In this document: one piece after another, positions 1 to 5,277 of the stretch
How positions within the stretch are numbered: the stretch's first letter is position 1
How the letters are laid out: each line of letters opens with the position of its first letter
Assembly: GCA_946480555.1 (NCBI GenBank)
Contig: CAMLLE010000270.1
Coordinates: 1 to 5,277 of the forward strand
DNA length: 5,277 nt
Direction: 5' to 3'
Source of the DNA: an uncultured Verrucomicrobia subdivision 3 bacterium
GTDB lineage: Bacteria > Verrucomicrobiota > Verrucomicrobiae > Limisphaerales > CAMLLE01
Notes under the pieces: model-generated
Seen by the model: the letters and a program-made list of their open reading frames with translations, nothing else
The model's database searches: none
What the model was told of the DNA's origin: nothing
Position numbers and translations under genes: made by a program

Positions 1-33
1 CATTCAAAACACATTATAGGATGCACAATGTTT

Positions 34-61
34 GTTATATTTATTTCATCCTTTGCGGCAA
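34..61 (-). promoter_or_regulatory. Candidate leftward promoter in the AT-rich gap after glgA
   Basis: On the minus strand a TTGCCG box (61-56) is followed after 16 bases by TATAAC (39-34). Seven bases later comes a GTG (26-24) whose frame stays open to the window edge. A second box, a perfect TATAAT, lies at 18-13, but nothing resembling a -35 box sits at the right distance from it. The first pair has almost the same sequence and spacing as the promoter proposed for serS. It would drive a leftward gene beginning at or beyond the edge. AT-rich DNA often contains such boxes by chance, so the call is tentative. No convincing terminator for glgA is seen here: the only inverted repeat (AGGATG at 18-23, CATCCT at 47-52) has a 23-base loop. 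Confidence 0.3.
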
Positions 62-76
62 CGACCGCCGACACGA

Positions 77-1522
77 TCACAAGCTTTGGTAAATCTGCAG
101 ATACTCTTTTGCGGTACGACTCCAGGAAAAGTCGGCCTCTATACCGTTCAATCGATAATGCATTCGCAAATCGGGTTCCTCGTAGATTGCGATTGCCTTC
201 CGAATCGCCTTAGCGAGCGCTGAACTGGAATATTCGGTGAATTTGATTCCATTCGCGGCTTCAGAGGATTCATTGAAGTCGATAACCGTGTCATCCAATC
301 CGCCAGTGGCGCGCACGATCGGGATGCTGCCGTAGCGCAAACTGTACATCTGGTTCAAACCACATGGTTCGAACCGCGATGGCAAGAGAAAGAAATCCGT
401 CCCAGCTTCGATCCGGTGCGAGAGGCTGTGATTGTAGCCGATCTTCACGGCTACTTTGGTGGGATATCGCCGCGCCAAATCCAGATAACCGGCTTCGAAC
501 GCCGGATTTCCGCTGCCAAGCAGCACGAACTGGATGTCGGCGCTCAACATCTCCTCAAGCGCACCGAGCTGGATATCAACGCCTTTTTGTTCTACCAACC
601 GGTTTATGCTTCCAAAGAGCGGCACTGGTTCGTTCACGGGCAAACCCATTTCAGCCTGCAGCGCCGCCTTGCATGCCGTTTTGCCGCTCAGATCCGCGGA
701 CGAGTAGGGGGCATCGATGTGTGTGTCCGTTTCCGGGTTCCATTCCTCGTAATCCACGCCGTTCAAAATGCCGATCAGCTTCGACTCGTGCTTGGTCAGG
801 AACCCGTCGAGGCCGCAGCCGTATTCAGGAGTCATTATTTCCCGGGAGTACTTCGGACTGACGGTTGTGACCAAGTCAGCGAAGGCAATTCCGGACTTCA
901 GACAGTTGAATTGGTTGTAGAATTCCGCGCCTTCGGAATTGAAATAATTCCATGGCAAATTTGTCAGCGGAAAATCCCAGGATGGAAACAAACCTTGATA
1001 CGCGAGGTTGTGAATGGTCAGGCAGGTCCGCAATGATCTCCCCCGCCCTTTTCTGCGCGTCAGTCTTTCGTGGTGAATCAGCAACGGCACAACTCCGGCC
1101 TGCCAGTCGTGAACGTGAACAATCTCCGGTTTCCATGACAGCGTCAGCGCGAGATGAACCACTGCCTTGGAAAGAAAAAGGAACCGTTGCGCATTGTCGG
1201 TGAAATCCACGCCGAGGTCCTGATACAACCCGGCGCGTTGGAAAAAATCCGGCTGATCAACGAAGTAGATTGTCAGGCCATCGACGGGCTCGAGCGTCCA
1301 GATTTCTCCAGGAACCGTGCGCCAATCGAGCTTTACCTCCAGCGGTTTTCCAAACGGTTTCAGATCCTTGAATTTCTCGCGAATGCCAGCATACAGGGGC
1401 GTCACCAAGCCGACACGATGACCGGCCCGCGCCAGATGTTTTCCCAACGCGCCGACCATGTCGGCCAGTCCGCCGGTTTTCGAATAAGGGTGAACCTCAC
1501 TGCTGGCCAGCAGGATTTTCAT
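77..1522 (-). CDS. glgA: Glycogen synthase, ADP-glucose type (GT5 family)
   Basis: This cytoplasmic enzyme (EC 2.4.1.21) transfers glucose from ADP-glucose to the non-reducing end of a growing alpha-1,4-glucan, the chain-extension step of glycogen synthesis. The 481-residue product is about the usual length for bacterial GlgA. It shows the two-domain GT-B layout. The N-terminal GT5 domain starts MKILLASSE and carries the KTGGLAD sugar-nucleotide loop at residues 15-21, HDW at 138-140 and TIHNLAYQG at 169-177. The C-terminal GT1-type domain begins near residue 300, with NRLVEQKG at 307-314 (R308 and K313 match the Arg/Lys pair that binds the ADP-glucose phosphates). It also has FEPCGLNQ at 384-391 (E385 is the conserved active-site Glu) and the glycine-rich TGGLDDTV at 406-413. 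The ATG at 1522 is firm because the family starts exactly there. No Shine-Dalgarno sequence precedes it. The gene lies 52 bases after serS on the same strand, so co-transcription is likely. No other glycogen gene is in the window. Confidence 0.97.
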   Translation of the reverse strand: MKILLASSEVHPYSKTGGLADMVGALGKHLARAGHRVGLVTPLYAGIREKFKDLKPFGKPLEVKLDWRTVPGEIWTLEPVDGLTIYFVDQPDFFQRAGLYQDLGVDFTDNAQRFLFLSKAVVHLALTLSWKPEIVHVHDWQAGVVPLLIHHERLTRRKGRGRSLRTCLTIHNLAYQGLFPSWDFPLTNLPWNYFNSEGAEFYNQFNCLKSGIAFADLVTTVSPKYSREIMTPEYGCGLDGFLTKHESKLIGILNGVDYEEWNPETDTHIDAPYSSADLSGKTACKAALQAEMGLPVNEPVPLFGSINRLVEQKGVDIQLGALEEMLSADIQFVLLGSGNPAFEAGYLDLARRYPTKVAVKIGYNHSLSHRIEAGTDFFLLPSRFEPCGLNQMYSLRYGSIPIVRATGGLDDTVIDFNESSEAANGIKFTEYSSSALAKAIRKAIAIYEEPDLRMHYRLNGIEADFSWSRTAKEYLQIYQSL

Positions 1523-1572
1523 GCGGCAAGGTATCGGCAGCCGCGCGCTTTGCCAGTGGGTTCAGTCGCCAT
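1519..1572 (-). CDS. Possible 17-residue mini-cistron between serS and glgA
   Basis: Two bases after the serS stop codon an ATG opens a frame of 17 codons (MATEPTGKARGCRYLAA). Its TGA stop overlaps the glgA start codon as ATGA. It therefore bridges the whole serS-glgA gap. Such four-base overlaps are typical of translational coupling, and neither this ATG nor the glgA ATG has a visible Shine-Dalgarno sequence. The likely role, if it is translated, is to carry terminating serS ribosomes onto the glgA start rather than to make a functional peptide. The peptide resembles nothing I recognise and has no hydrophobic stretch. A chance open frame in a GC-rich 54-base interval is a real alternative. 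Confidence 0.3.
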   Translation of the reverse strand: MATEPTGKARGCRYLAA

Positions 1573-1574
1573 CT

Positions 1575-2876
1575 TCAGGCCGAGATGCGATCCGCGCGCA
1601 GATACGGCTGCAGCGGTTCCGGGATCAACACCGATCCGTCCTCTTGCTGCCAGGTTTCAATCAAAGCCACAAACAGCCTCGCCAATGCCGTGCCGCTGCC
1701 ATTCAGGATGTGCGGAAAGCGATTTTCGCCGGACTCAGTTTTGAAACGCAGGTTCATGCGGCGCGCTTGAAAATCCTCGCAGTTAGACACGCTGGAAACT
1801 TCCAGGTAGCTCCCCTGCCCTGGCGCCCAGACCTCGATATCGTAGGTCTTGGCACTCGCAAAGCCCATGTCGCCCGTGCAGAGCGTCACCACGCGATAAT
1901 GCAATCCCAGCAGCTGCAGCACGCGCTCGGCATTCGCCAGCATCTTGTCGTGCTCGGCGTAACCGTCTTCCGGCTTTACGATCTTGATCAATTCGACCTT
2001 GTCGAACTGATGTACGCGGATCATGCCCCGGGTGCCGACGCCGGCTGCCCCCGCCTCGCCACGGAAACACGGTGTGTAGCCGCAGTAGAACACCGGCAGC
2101 TGCGACTCCTTCAATATTTCTTCACGATGAATGTTTGCGATCGGAGTTTCAGCCGTGGGAATCAGGAACAGTTTTCCGAGTTCATCGGCGCGGTTGCCTT
2201 CCGCGACGCCGTAGTATTGATCCTTGAACTTTGGAAATTGTCCGACGCCTTCAAGGCATTGCGGACCGACCATGAACGGTGGCGAGACTTCGGTGTAGCC
2301 GTGCTCGCGCGTGTGAAGATCGAGCAGGAATTGTATCAACGCGCGTTCCAGCTTCGCGCCCCAATTCGTGTAGAGCAGGAATCCACTGCCAGACAACTTC
2401 GCCGCGCGTGCGAAATCGACGAGCTTCAAGTGTTCGCACAATTCAACATGCGTCTTCGGCTTGAAATCCATCGAGCGCTTCTCGCCGAAGGTTCGCAGCA
2501 CAGGATTGTCCTCGGAGGTTTTGCCAAACGGAACAGTCGCGTGAGGAAGATTCGGGAGCTGGAGCATCAGCGAATCGCGGTCTGCATCCACCGCCGAAAC
2601 GTCGGCATCGAGCTTTGTGATGCGATCGCCGAGGTCGCGCGTTTCCTGCTTTTTCGCTTCGGCTTCGGCGAGCTTCTTCTGTCCCATCAGCGCGCCGATT
2701 TCTTTCGACACCCGGTTGCGCTGCGCCTTCAACGTCTCCAGTTCCGCCAGCAGTTTCCGGCGTTGTTCATCAGCGGCGAGGATTTTATCCACGAGCGCTT
2801 CATCGCCCGCTCCGCGCGCGGCAAGGCGTTCGCGCACAAAATCCGGCTTCTCACGAATCAGTTTAATGTCGAGCAC
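1575..2876 (-). CDS. serS: Serine--tRNA ligase (seryl-tRNA synthetase)
   Basis: This cytoplasmic class II aminoacyl-tRNA synthetase (EC 6.1.1.11) activates serine with ATP and charges tRNA-Ser; the bacterial enzyme also supplies Ser-tRNA-Sec where selenocysteine is used. I start it at the GTG at 2876, because SerRS proteins begin (M)LDIKLIRE and the product is then 433 residues, close to the usual 420-430. An in-frame ATG at 2930 would add 18 residues that do not belong to the family and would place the promoter inside the gene. Residues 1-110 form the long antiparallel coiled-coil arm that grips tRNA-Ser, rich in Lys, Glu and Ala around 30-100. The catalytic domain follows, with TAE at 241-243 (serine pocket), motif 2 at 271-288 (FRGEAG, then TRGMIR; R272 and E274), EVSSVSNC at 359-366 and motif 3 at 392-400 (NGSG to R400). 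All key residues are present. No Shine-Dalgarno sequence precedes the start. glgA follows on the same strand. Confidence 0.97.
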   Translation of the reverse strand: MLDIKLIREKPDFVRERLAARGAGDEALVDKILAADEQRRKLLAELETLKAQRNRVSKEIGALMGQKKLAEAEAKKQETRDLGDRITKLDADVSAVDADRDSLMLQLPNLPHATVPFGKTSEDNPVLRTFGEKRSMDFKPKTHVELCEHLKLVDFARAAKLSGSGFLLYTNWGAKLERALIQFLLDLHTREHGYTEVSPPFMVGPQCLEGVGQFPKFKDQYYGVAEGNRADELGKLFLIPTAETPIANIHREEILKESQLPVFYCGYTPCFRGEAGAAGVGTRGMIRVHQFDKVELIKIVKPEDGYAEHDKMLANAERVLQLLGLHYRVVTLCTGDMGFASAKTYDIEVWAPGQGSYLEVSSVSNCEDFQARRMNLRFKTESGENRFPHILNGSGTALARLFVALIETWQQEDGSVLIPEPLQPYLRADRISA

Positions 2877-2883
2877 GCGGCGA

Positions 2884-2911
2884 ATTATAGGAGCGACCGA
2901 AGTCAGGGCAA
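2884..2911 (-). promoter_or_regulatory. serS promoter (probable leaderless transcript)
   Basis: On the minus strand TTGCCC (2911-2906) is followed after 16 bases by a perfect TATAAT (2889-2884), and after 7 more bases by the serS GTG. Transcription would normally begin 6-8 bases after the -10 box, that is, on or one base before the start codon. The mRNA would then have essentially no leader, which fits the absence of a Shine-Dalgarno sequence. The box also argues against the upstream ATG at 2930. The alternative is that the true promoter lies farther upstream and TATAAT is accidental. Confidence 0.6.
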
Positions 2912-2925
2912 GATTGAAGCCCAGG

Positions 2926-3029
2926 TTCACCGCGGAGAGGTGGGGAAACCGTTAAGACGTTCGGTTCTCGCTGCCAAAATGAGATTCGCTGACAAGAGCC
3001 GCTGCTCTCTCCCGCATCACCGCGGTGAA
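2926..3029. repeat. Repeated palindromic element in the serS/rhomboid divergent control region
   Basis: The perfect 12-base palindrome TCACCGCGGTGA occupies 3017-3028, 35 bases before the rhomboid ATG. Nine bases of it (TCACCGCGG) recur at 2927-2935, just upstream of the serS -35 box. The first copy extended by one base (TTCACCGCGG, 2926-2935) is also an exact inverted repeat of 3020-3029. A smaller inverted repeat, AACCG at 2947-2951 and CGGTT at 2962-2966, lies between them. Two matching sites placed one at each side of a divergent control region look like binding sites for a dimeric regulator, but no regulator gene is present in the window. GC-rich words of this size can recur by chance. 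The rest of 2877-3063 shows no gene. Confidence 0.35.
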
Positions 3030-3063
3030 GCACATTGGACTTTCAATCCCGTGTAGTTGCGCG

Positions 3064-3942
3064 ATGACTACAGATCGCCGACTCTCTCCGCGCATGTCCG
3101 CGCGCATCTCAACGATGTCGAAGCGCCAGGCCTGGGATTGGAGTCTCGTGCTGGCGAGCCAGGGCGTCGAGTGCGTCATCGACTTTGACGAAACGCTCGG
3201 CTGGGCGTTGTTGCTGGATGAAGGCCAGCTGGCGAAAGCCGAGGAATTAATCGCGCGCTTCGAATCGGAGAATCGCCTGTGGCCATGGCAGCAGAACATC
3301 CAATCGCATCTGCACTTCGATTGGGCGGCGTTTGCCTGGGTATTGTTGATGGCTTTGTTTTATTCGCTCCAGGTGAGTTCACCGGAGTTCCAATCAAAAG
3401 GGCTGATGAACAGCGCTGCCGTTTCCAAGGGAGAGTTCTGGCGGCTCGCCACAGCCACGTGCCTGCATGGAGATCTTGCACACCTGATGTCAAACATCAC
3501 CATCGGTGTTGCTCTGCTCGGCCTCACGATGGGAGGGTTTGGAACTGGCGTGGGCTTGCTTGCCGCCTTCATCGCGGGCATCGGTGGGAACGTCTTCACA
3601 TGGCTGCTGTATCCGGAGCATCGAAGCTTGGGCGCTTCGGGAATGGTGATGGCCTGCGTGGGCCTGCTGGCGGCGCAGGTATTTGGATTTCGCAAACAAC
3701 CGGGCGCGTGGAAATACTCCGTAACCGCAATGCTTGGCGGCGTGATGTTGTTTGTGCTGCTCGGCTTGAATCCCACGACGGACGTGCTGGCGCACTTTGG
3801 CGGATTTATTTCCGGGCTCGCTCTGGGTTGCGTGCTGCTGATGATTCCACGCGTCTGGCGCAATCCCGCCGCAAATTTGATTTCCGGTTTTCTCTACGCC
3901 GCGCTGATGATTGCGACTTGGTGGTTAGCGTTGGCCCATTGA
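3064..3942 (+). CDS. Rhomboid-family intramembrane serine protease
   Basis: This is a polytopic membrane protein of the rhomboid family, which cuts transmembrane segments of substrate proteins within the lipid bilayer. Counting from the ATG at 3064 (292 residues), residues 20-75 form a soluble N-terminal region (AWDWSLVLASQG, GWALLLDEG, ending ENRLWPW). I recall this module from other bacterial rhomboids; it probably lies in the cytoplasm. Seven hydrophobic segments follow, near 88-104, 136-156, 160-181, 192-208, 219-235, 242-260 and 270-290, the 6+1 arrangement. The active site is intact: H135 and H140-x3-N144 in the second segment (oxyanion hole), the nucleophile S192 in GASG (190-193), and H244 in DVLAHFGG. 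An in-frame GTG at 3025 would add 13 residues with no family character, and ATG 3094 would also keep the whole module, so the exact start is open. No ribosome binding site is seen. It is transcribed away from serS; its substrate is unknown. Confidence 0.93.
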   Translation: MTTDRRLSPRMSARISTMSKRQAWDWSLVLASQGVECVIDFDETLGWALLLDEGQLAKAEELIARFESENRLWPWQQNIQSHLHFDWAAFAWVLLMALFYSLQVSSPEFQSKGLMNSAAVSKGEFWRLATATCLHGDLAHLMSNITIGVALLGLTMGGFGTGVGLLAAFIAGIGGNVFTWLLYPEHRSLGASGMVMACVGLLAAQVFGFRKQPGAWKYSVTAMLGGVMLFVLLGLNPTTDVLAHFGGFISGLALGCVLLMIPRVWRNPAANLISGFLYAALMIATWWLALAH

Positions 3943-3976
3943 GATCGGCAGCTTTGGCAATCCCCGATTGGGTGAG

Positions 3977-4006
3977 TGGACTCTGGCGCGGGGCCTTTCG
4001 TATGAT
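3977..4006 (+). promoter_or_regulatory. Candidate promoter for the GH43 gene
   Basis: TGGACT (3977-3982) is followed after 18 bases by TATGAT (4001-4006, five of six consensus bases). The GTG at 4013 begins six bases later, exactly where transcription would be expected to start. This would give the glycosidase its own leaderless transcript, separate from the rhomboid gene that ends 70 bases upstream. The -35 box is weak (four of six), so read-through from the rhomboid gene remains possible. Confidence 0.4.
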
Positions 4007-4012
4007 TCGGTC

Positions 4013-5164
4013 GTGCAGCTATTCTTCAAGAAGTCAGTGGTGCGCCGGTTTTCTGGTGCAGTCGCAATTTTTCTTTCAGTAATTCCCCTTGCGGTGTCAG
4101 CGGCTGATTCGACCGCCGCCAAAGCGTTTCAACCCGGAGAGGTTTGGCGCGATACAGCGGGCGCGCCGATCAACGCACATGGCGGCGGCATCCTCGTGCA
4201 TGACGGAACGTTTTACTGGTATGGCGAAATCAAGGAAGGCCGCACCTACGTCACGGAGGCAAATGAATCCTGGGGCGGAACTCGCGTGCTGGCCGGCGGC
4301 GTCTCATGCTATTCCTCTACGAATTTGTACGACTGGAAAAGCGAAGGCGTCGCCCTCGCGCCGGTTACAGACAAGCCGCGGCACGATCTGCATTCCGAAA
4401 AAGTCATCGAACGCCCCAAAGTGATCTACAACGCGCGAACCGGGAAATTCGTGATGTGGTTTCATCAGGACTCATCGGATTACGCCGTCGCCCGTGCTGG
4501 CGTGGCCGTGAGCGATACGCCGGCTGGACCGTTCATATATCAAGGCAGCTTCCGTCCCAACGCCGGTCACTGGCCGGTGAACGCGACTCCAGAAGATAAA
4601 GTCCAGCGCGAAGGCAACCGGCTCGCGCGCGATTTTGAGAACGGCCAGATGGCACGCGACCAAACCGTGTTTGTGGACGACGACGGCACGGCGTATCAGT
4701 TTTACGCCTCCGAAGGAAACGACACCATGCACATTGCGAAGCTAACCGACGATTACCTGAAGCCTTCCGGGGAATATGTGCGCGTGCTTGTTGGCCGCTT
4801 CATGGAAGCGCCCGCTGTGTTCAAGCGCGATGGAAAATATTACCTGATCGCTTCCGGTTGCACCGGTTGGGCGCCGAACGCCGCGAGATCAGCCGTTGCG
4901 GACAATATCTTCGGACCTTGGAAGGAATTCGGGAACCCCTGCCGCGGCGACAATTCGGAAAAGACCTTCAATTCACAAAGTACATTCGTGCTGAAAGTTC
5001 CGGGAAAGAAGGACGCCTACATCGCGATGTTCGACCGTTGGAAACAATGGGACCTGGCGGATTCGCGTTACGTCTGGCTGCCAGTCCAGTTCGAGGGCGA
5101 AAGGCCGGTGATTCAGTGGCGTGCGGCGTGGGACTTGAGTGTCTTCAATGATGCTTCTCAATAG
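4013..5164 (+). CDS. Secreted glycoside hydrolase family 43 protein, exo-beta-1,3-galactanase-like
   Basis: The product is an exported five-bladed beta-propeller glycosidase. From the GTG at 4013 it has 383 residues. Residues 1-30 are a signal peptide: basic start with KK and RR, hydrophobic core 15-28, and a probable signal peptidase I site after AVSA. The propeller follows, with HGGG at 56-59, WYGE at 69-72, ERPK at 133-136, ARDQTVF at 214-220, EAP at 265-267, SGCTGW at 281-286 and SQSTF at 321-325, ending RYVWLPV and WDLS. The canonical first-blade GH43 Asp base is absent. Instead E133, E265 and Q322 sit as in the exo-beta-1,3-galactanase branch of GH43, where Glu is the acid and Gln takes the base role. 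The likely substrate is therefore the beta-1,3-galactan backbone of arabinogalactan, though a related subfamily with another specificity cannot be excluded. About 25 extra residues lie at 182-213. The frame extends upstream to a TTG at 3968, but that start spoils the signal peptide; GTG 4037 or 4040 would also keep the hydrophobic core. No accessory domain is attached. Confidence 0.88.
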   Translation: MQLFFKKSVVRRFSGAVAIFLSVIPLAVSAADSTAAKAFQPGEVWRDTAGAPINAHGGGILVHDGTFYWYGEIKEGRTYVTEANESWGGTRVLAGGVSCYSSTNLYDWKSEGVALAPVTDKPRHDLHSEKVIERPKVIYNARTGKFVMWFHQDSSDYAVARAGVAVSDTPAGPFIYQGSFRPNAGHWPVNATPEDKVQREGNRLARDFENGQMARDQTVFVDDDGTAYQFYASEGNDTMHIAKLTDDYLKPSGEYVRVLVGRFMEAPAVFKRDGKYYLIASGCTGWAPNAARSAVADNIFGPWKEFGNPCRGDNSEKTFNSQSTFVLKVPGKKDAYIAMFDRWKQWDLADSRYVWLPVQFEGERPVIQWRAAWDLSVFNDASQ

Positions 5165-5192
5165 TCGTTTCATCAGCGGCGGATAGAACTCT

Positions 5193-5229
5193 CGCCCGGG
5201 CTTCGGCCCTCACCCATCGGATACGGGCG
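5193..5229 (+). terminator. Candidate hairpin terminator after the GH43 gene
   Basis: Thirty-three bases after the GH43 stop, GGGC-TTCG-GCCC (5198-5209) forms a short stem capped by a UUCG tetraloop closed by a C-G pair, an unusually stable RNA hairpin on the plus strand. A wider inverted repeat, CGCCCG (5193-5198) with CGGGCG (5224-5229), could form an alternative stem around it; the two share base 5198. There is no run of T afterwards, so this is not a textbook intrinsic terminator. It could instead be a 3'-end protecting hairpin or part of a dispersed repeat. The rest of 5165-5277 shows no convincing gene. Confidence 0.35.
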
Positions 5230-5277
5230 CAACTTGGCACCCGCACCATTCAGTTTGGCCAGAGTTGATCCCAGTGA

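Noticed and set aside
18..52. Inverted repeat AGGATG/CATCCT as a glgA terminator.
   Set aside because: It has a six-base stem with a 23-base loop, low GC and no adjoining T run, so it is too weak to call.
28..213. A short plus-strand frame starting in the AT-rich gap (61 codons).
   Set aside because: Most of it is antisense to the conserved glgA C-terminus. Only the first 16 codons lie outside, and no ribosome binding site or family resemblance supports it.
416..1036. A 206-codon plus-strand frame inside glgA.
   Set aside because: It is antisense to conserved GT5 sequence, and the translation has no recognisable domain.
2877..2930. N-terminal extension of serS to the ATG at 2930.
   Set aside because: The added 18 residues are outside the SerRS family start (LDIKLIRE), and the extension would run through the TATAAT box.
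1521..3056. A 511-codon open frame on the plus strand, antisense to serS.
   Set aside because: It lies almost wholly over serS, whose protein is unmistakable. Its translation is rich in Arg, His and Gln with no recognisable motif, as expected for an antisense shadow of a GC-rich gene.
3279..4082. A 267-codon plus-strand frame overlapping the rhomboid gene.
   Set aside because: It is a frame-shifted shadow of the rhomboid coding sequence, with Arg/Trp/Cys-rich, low-hydrophobicity content and no motif. The rhomboid frame has a full active site and membrane segments.

Overview
The window comes from a moderately GC-rich bacterial chromosome. It holds four protein genes in two divergent pairs. 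Reading leftward are serS (seryl-tRNA synthetase) and then glgA (glycogen synthase). Reading rightward are a rhomboid-family membrane serine protease and then a secreted glycosidase of family GH43. There is no RNA gene, CRISPR array, insertion sequence or phage gene. The gene mix, the protein style and the lack of Shine-Dalgarno sequences would suit a Verrucomicrobiota member, perhaps of the Pedosphaera/Limisphaera group. That placement is inference from general familiarity, not from a marker gene, and is only moderately secure.

Layout. Bases 1-76 are an AT-rich gap after glgA; it carries promoter-like boxes pointing left, possibly for a gene that begins at the edge. Bases 77-1522 (minus) are glgA, complete and with its key residues. 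Bases 1519-1572 (minus) hold a possible 17-codon mini-cistron that fills the gap between serS and glgA and overlaps the glgA start by four bases. Bases 1575-2876 (minus) are serS, best started at a GTG. Bases 2877-3063 are the divergent control region, with a good promoter for serS and a repeated palindromic element. Bases 3064-3942 (plus) are the rhomboid protease. Bases 4013-5164 (plus) are the GH43 enzyme with a signal peptide. Bases 5165-5277 hold a GC-rich UUCG hairpin and no clear gene.

How the genes relate. serS and glgA are probably co-transcribed, but tRNA charging and glycogen synthesis have no specific functional link. The rhomboid and the glycosidase are neighbours on one strand, but the glycosidase seems to have its own promoter-like sequence. 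This is mostly an ordinary housekeeping and accessory-metabolism region. The points most worth a second look are: (a) promoter -10 boxes lying only 6-7 bases before GTG starts, with no ribosome binding sites, which suggests leaderless mRNAs; (b) a GH43 enzyme that lacks the canonical catalytic Asp and instead has the Gln/Glu arrangement of the exo-beta-1,3-galactanase type; (c) the mini-cistron between serS and glgA; and (d) the repeated palindrome between serS and the rhomboid gene.
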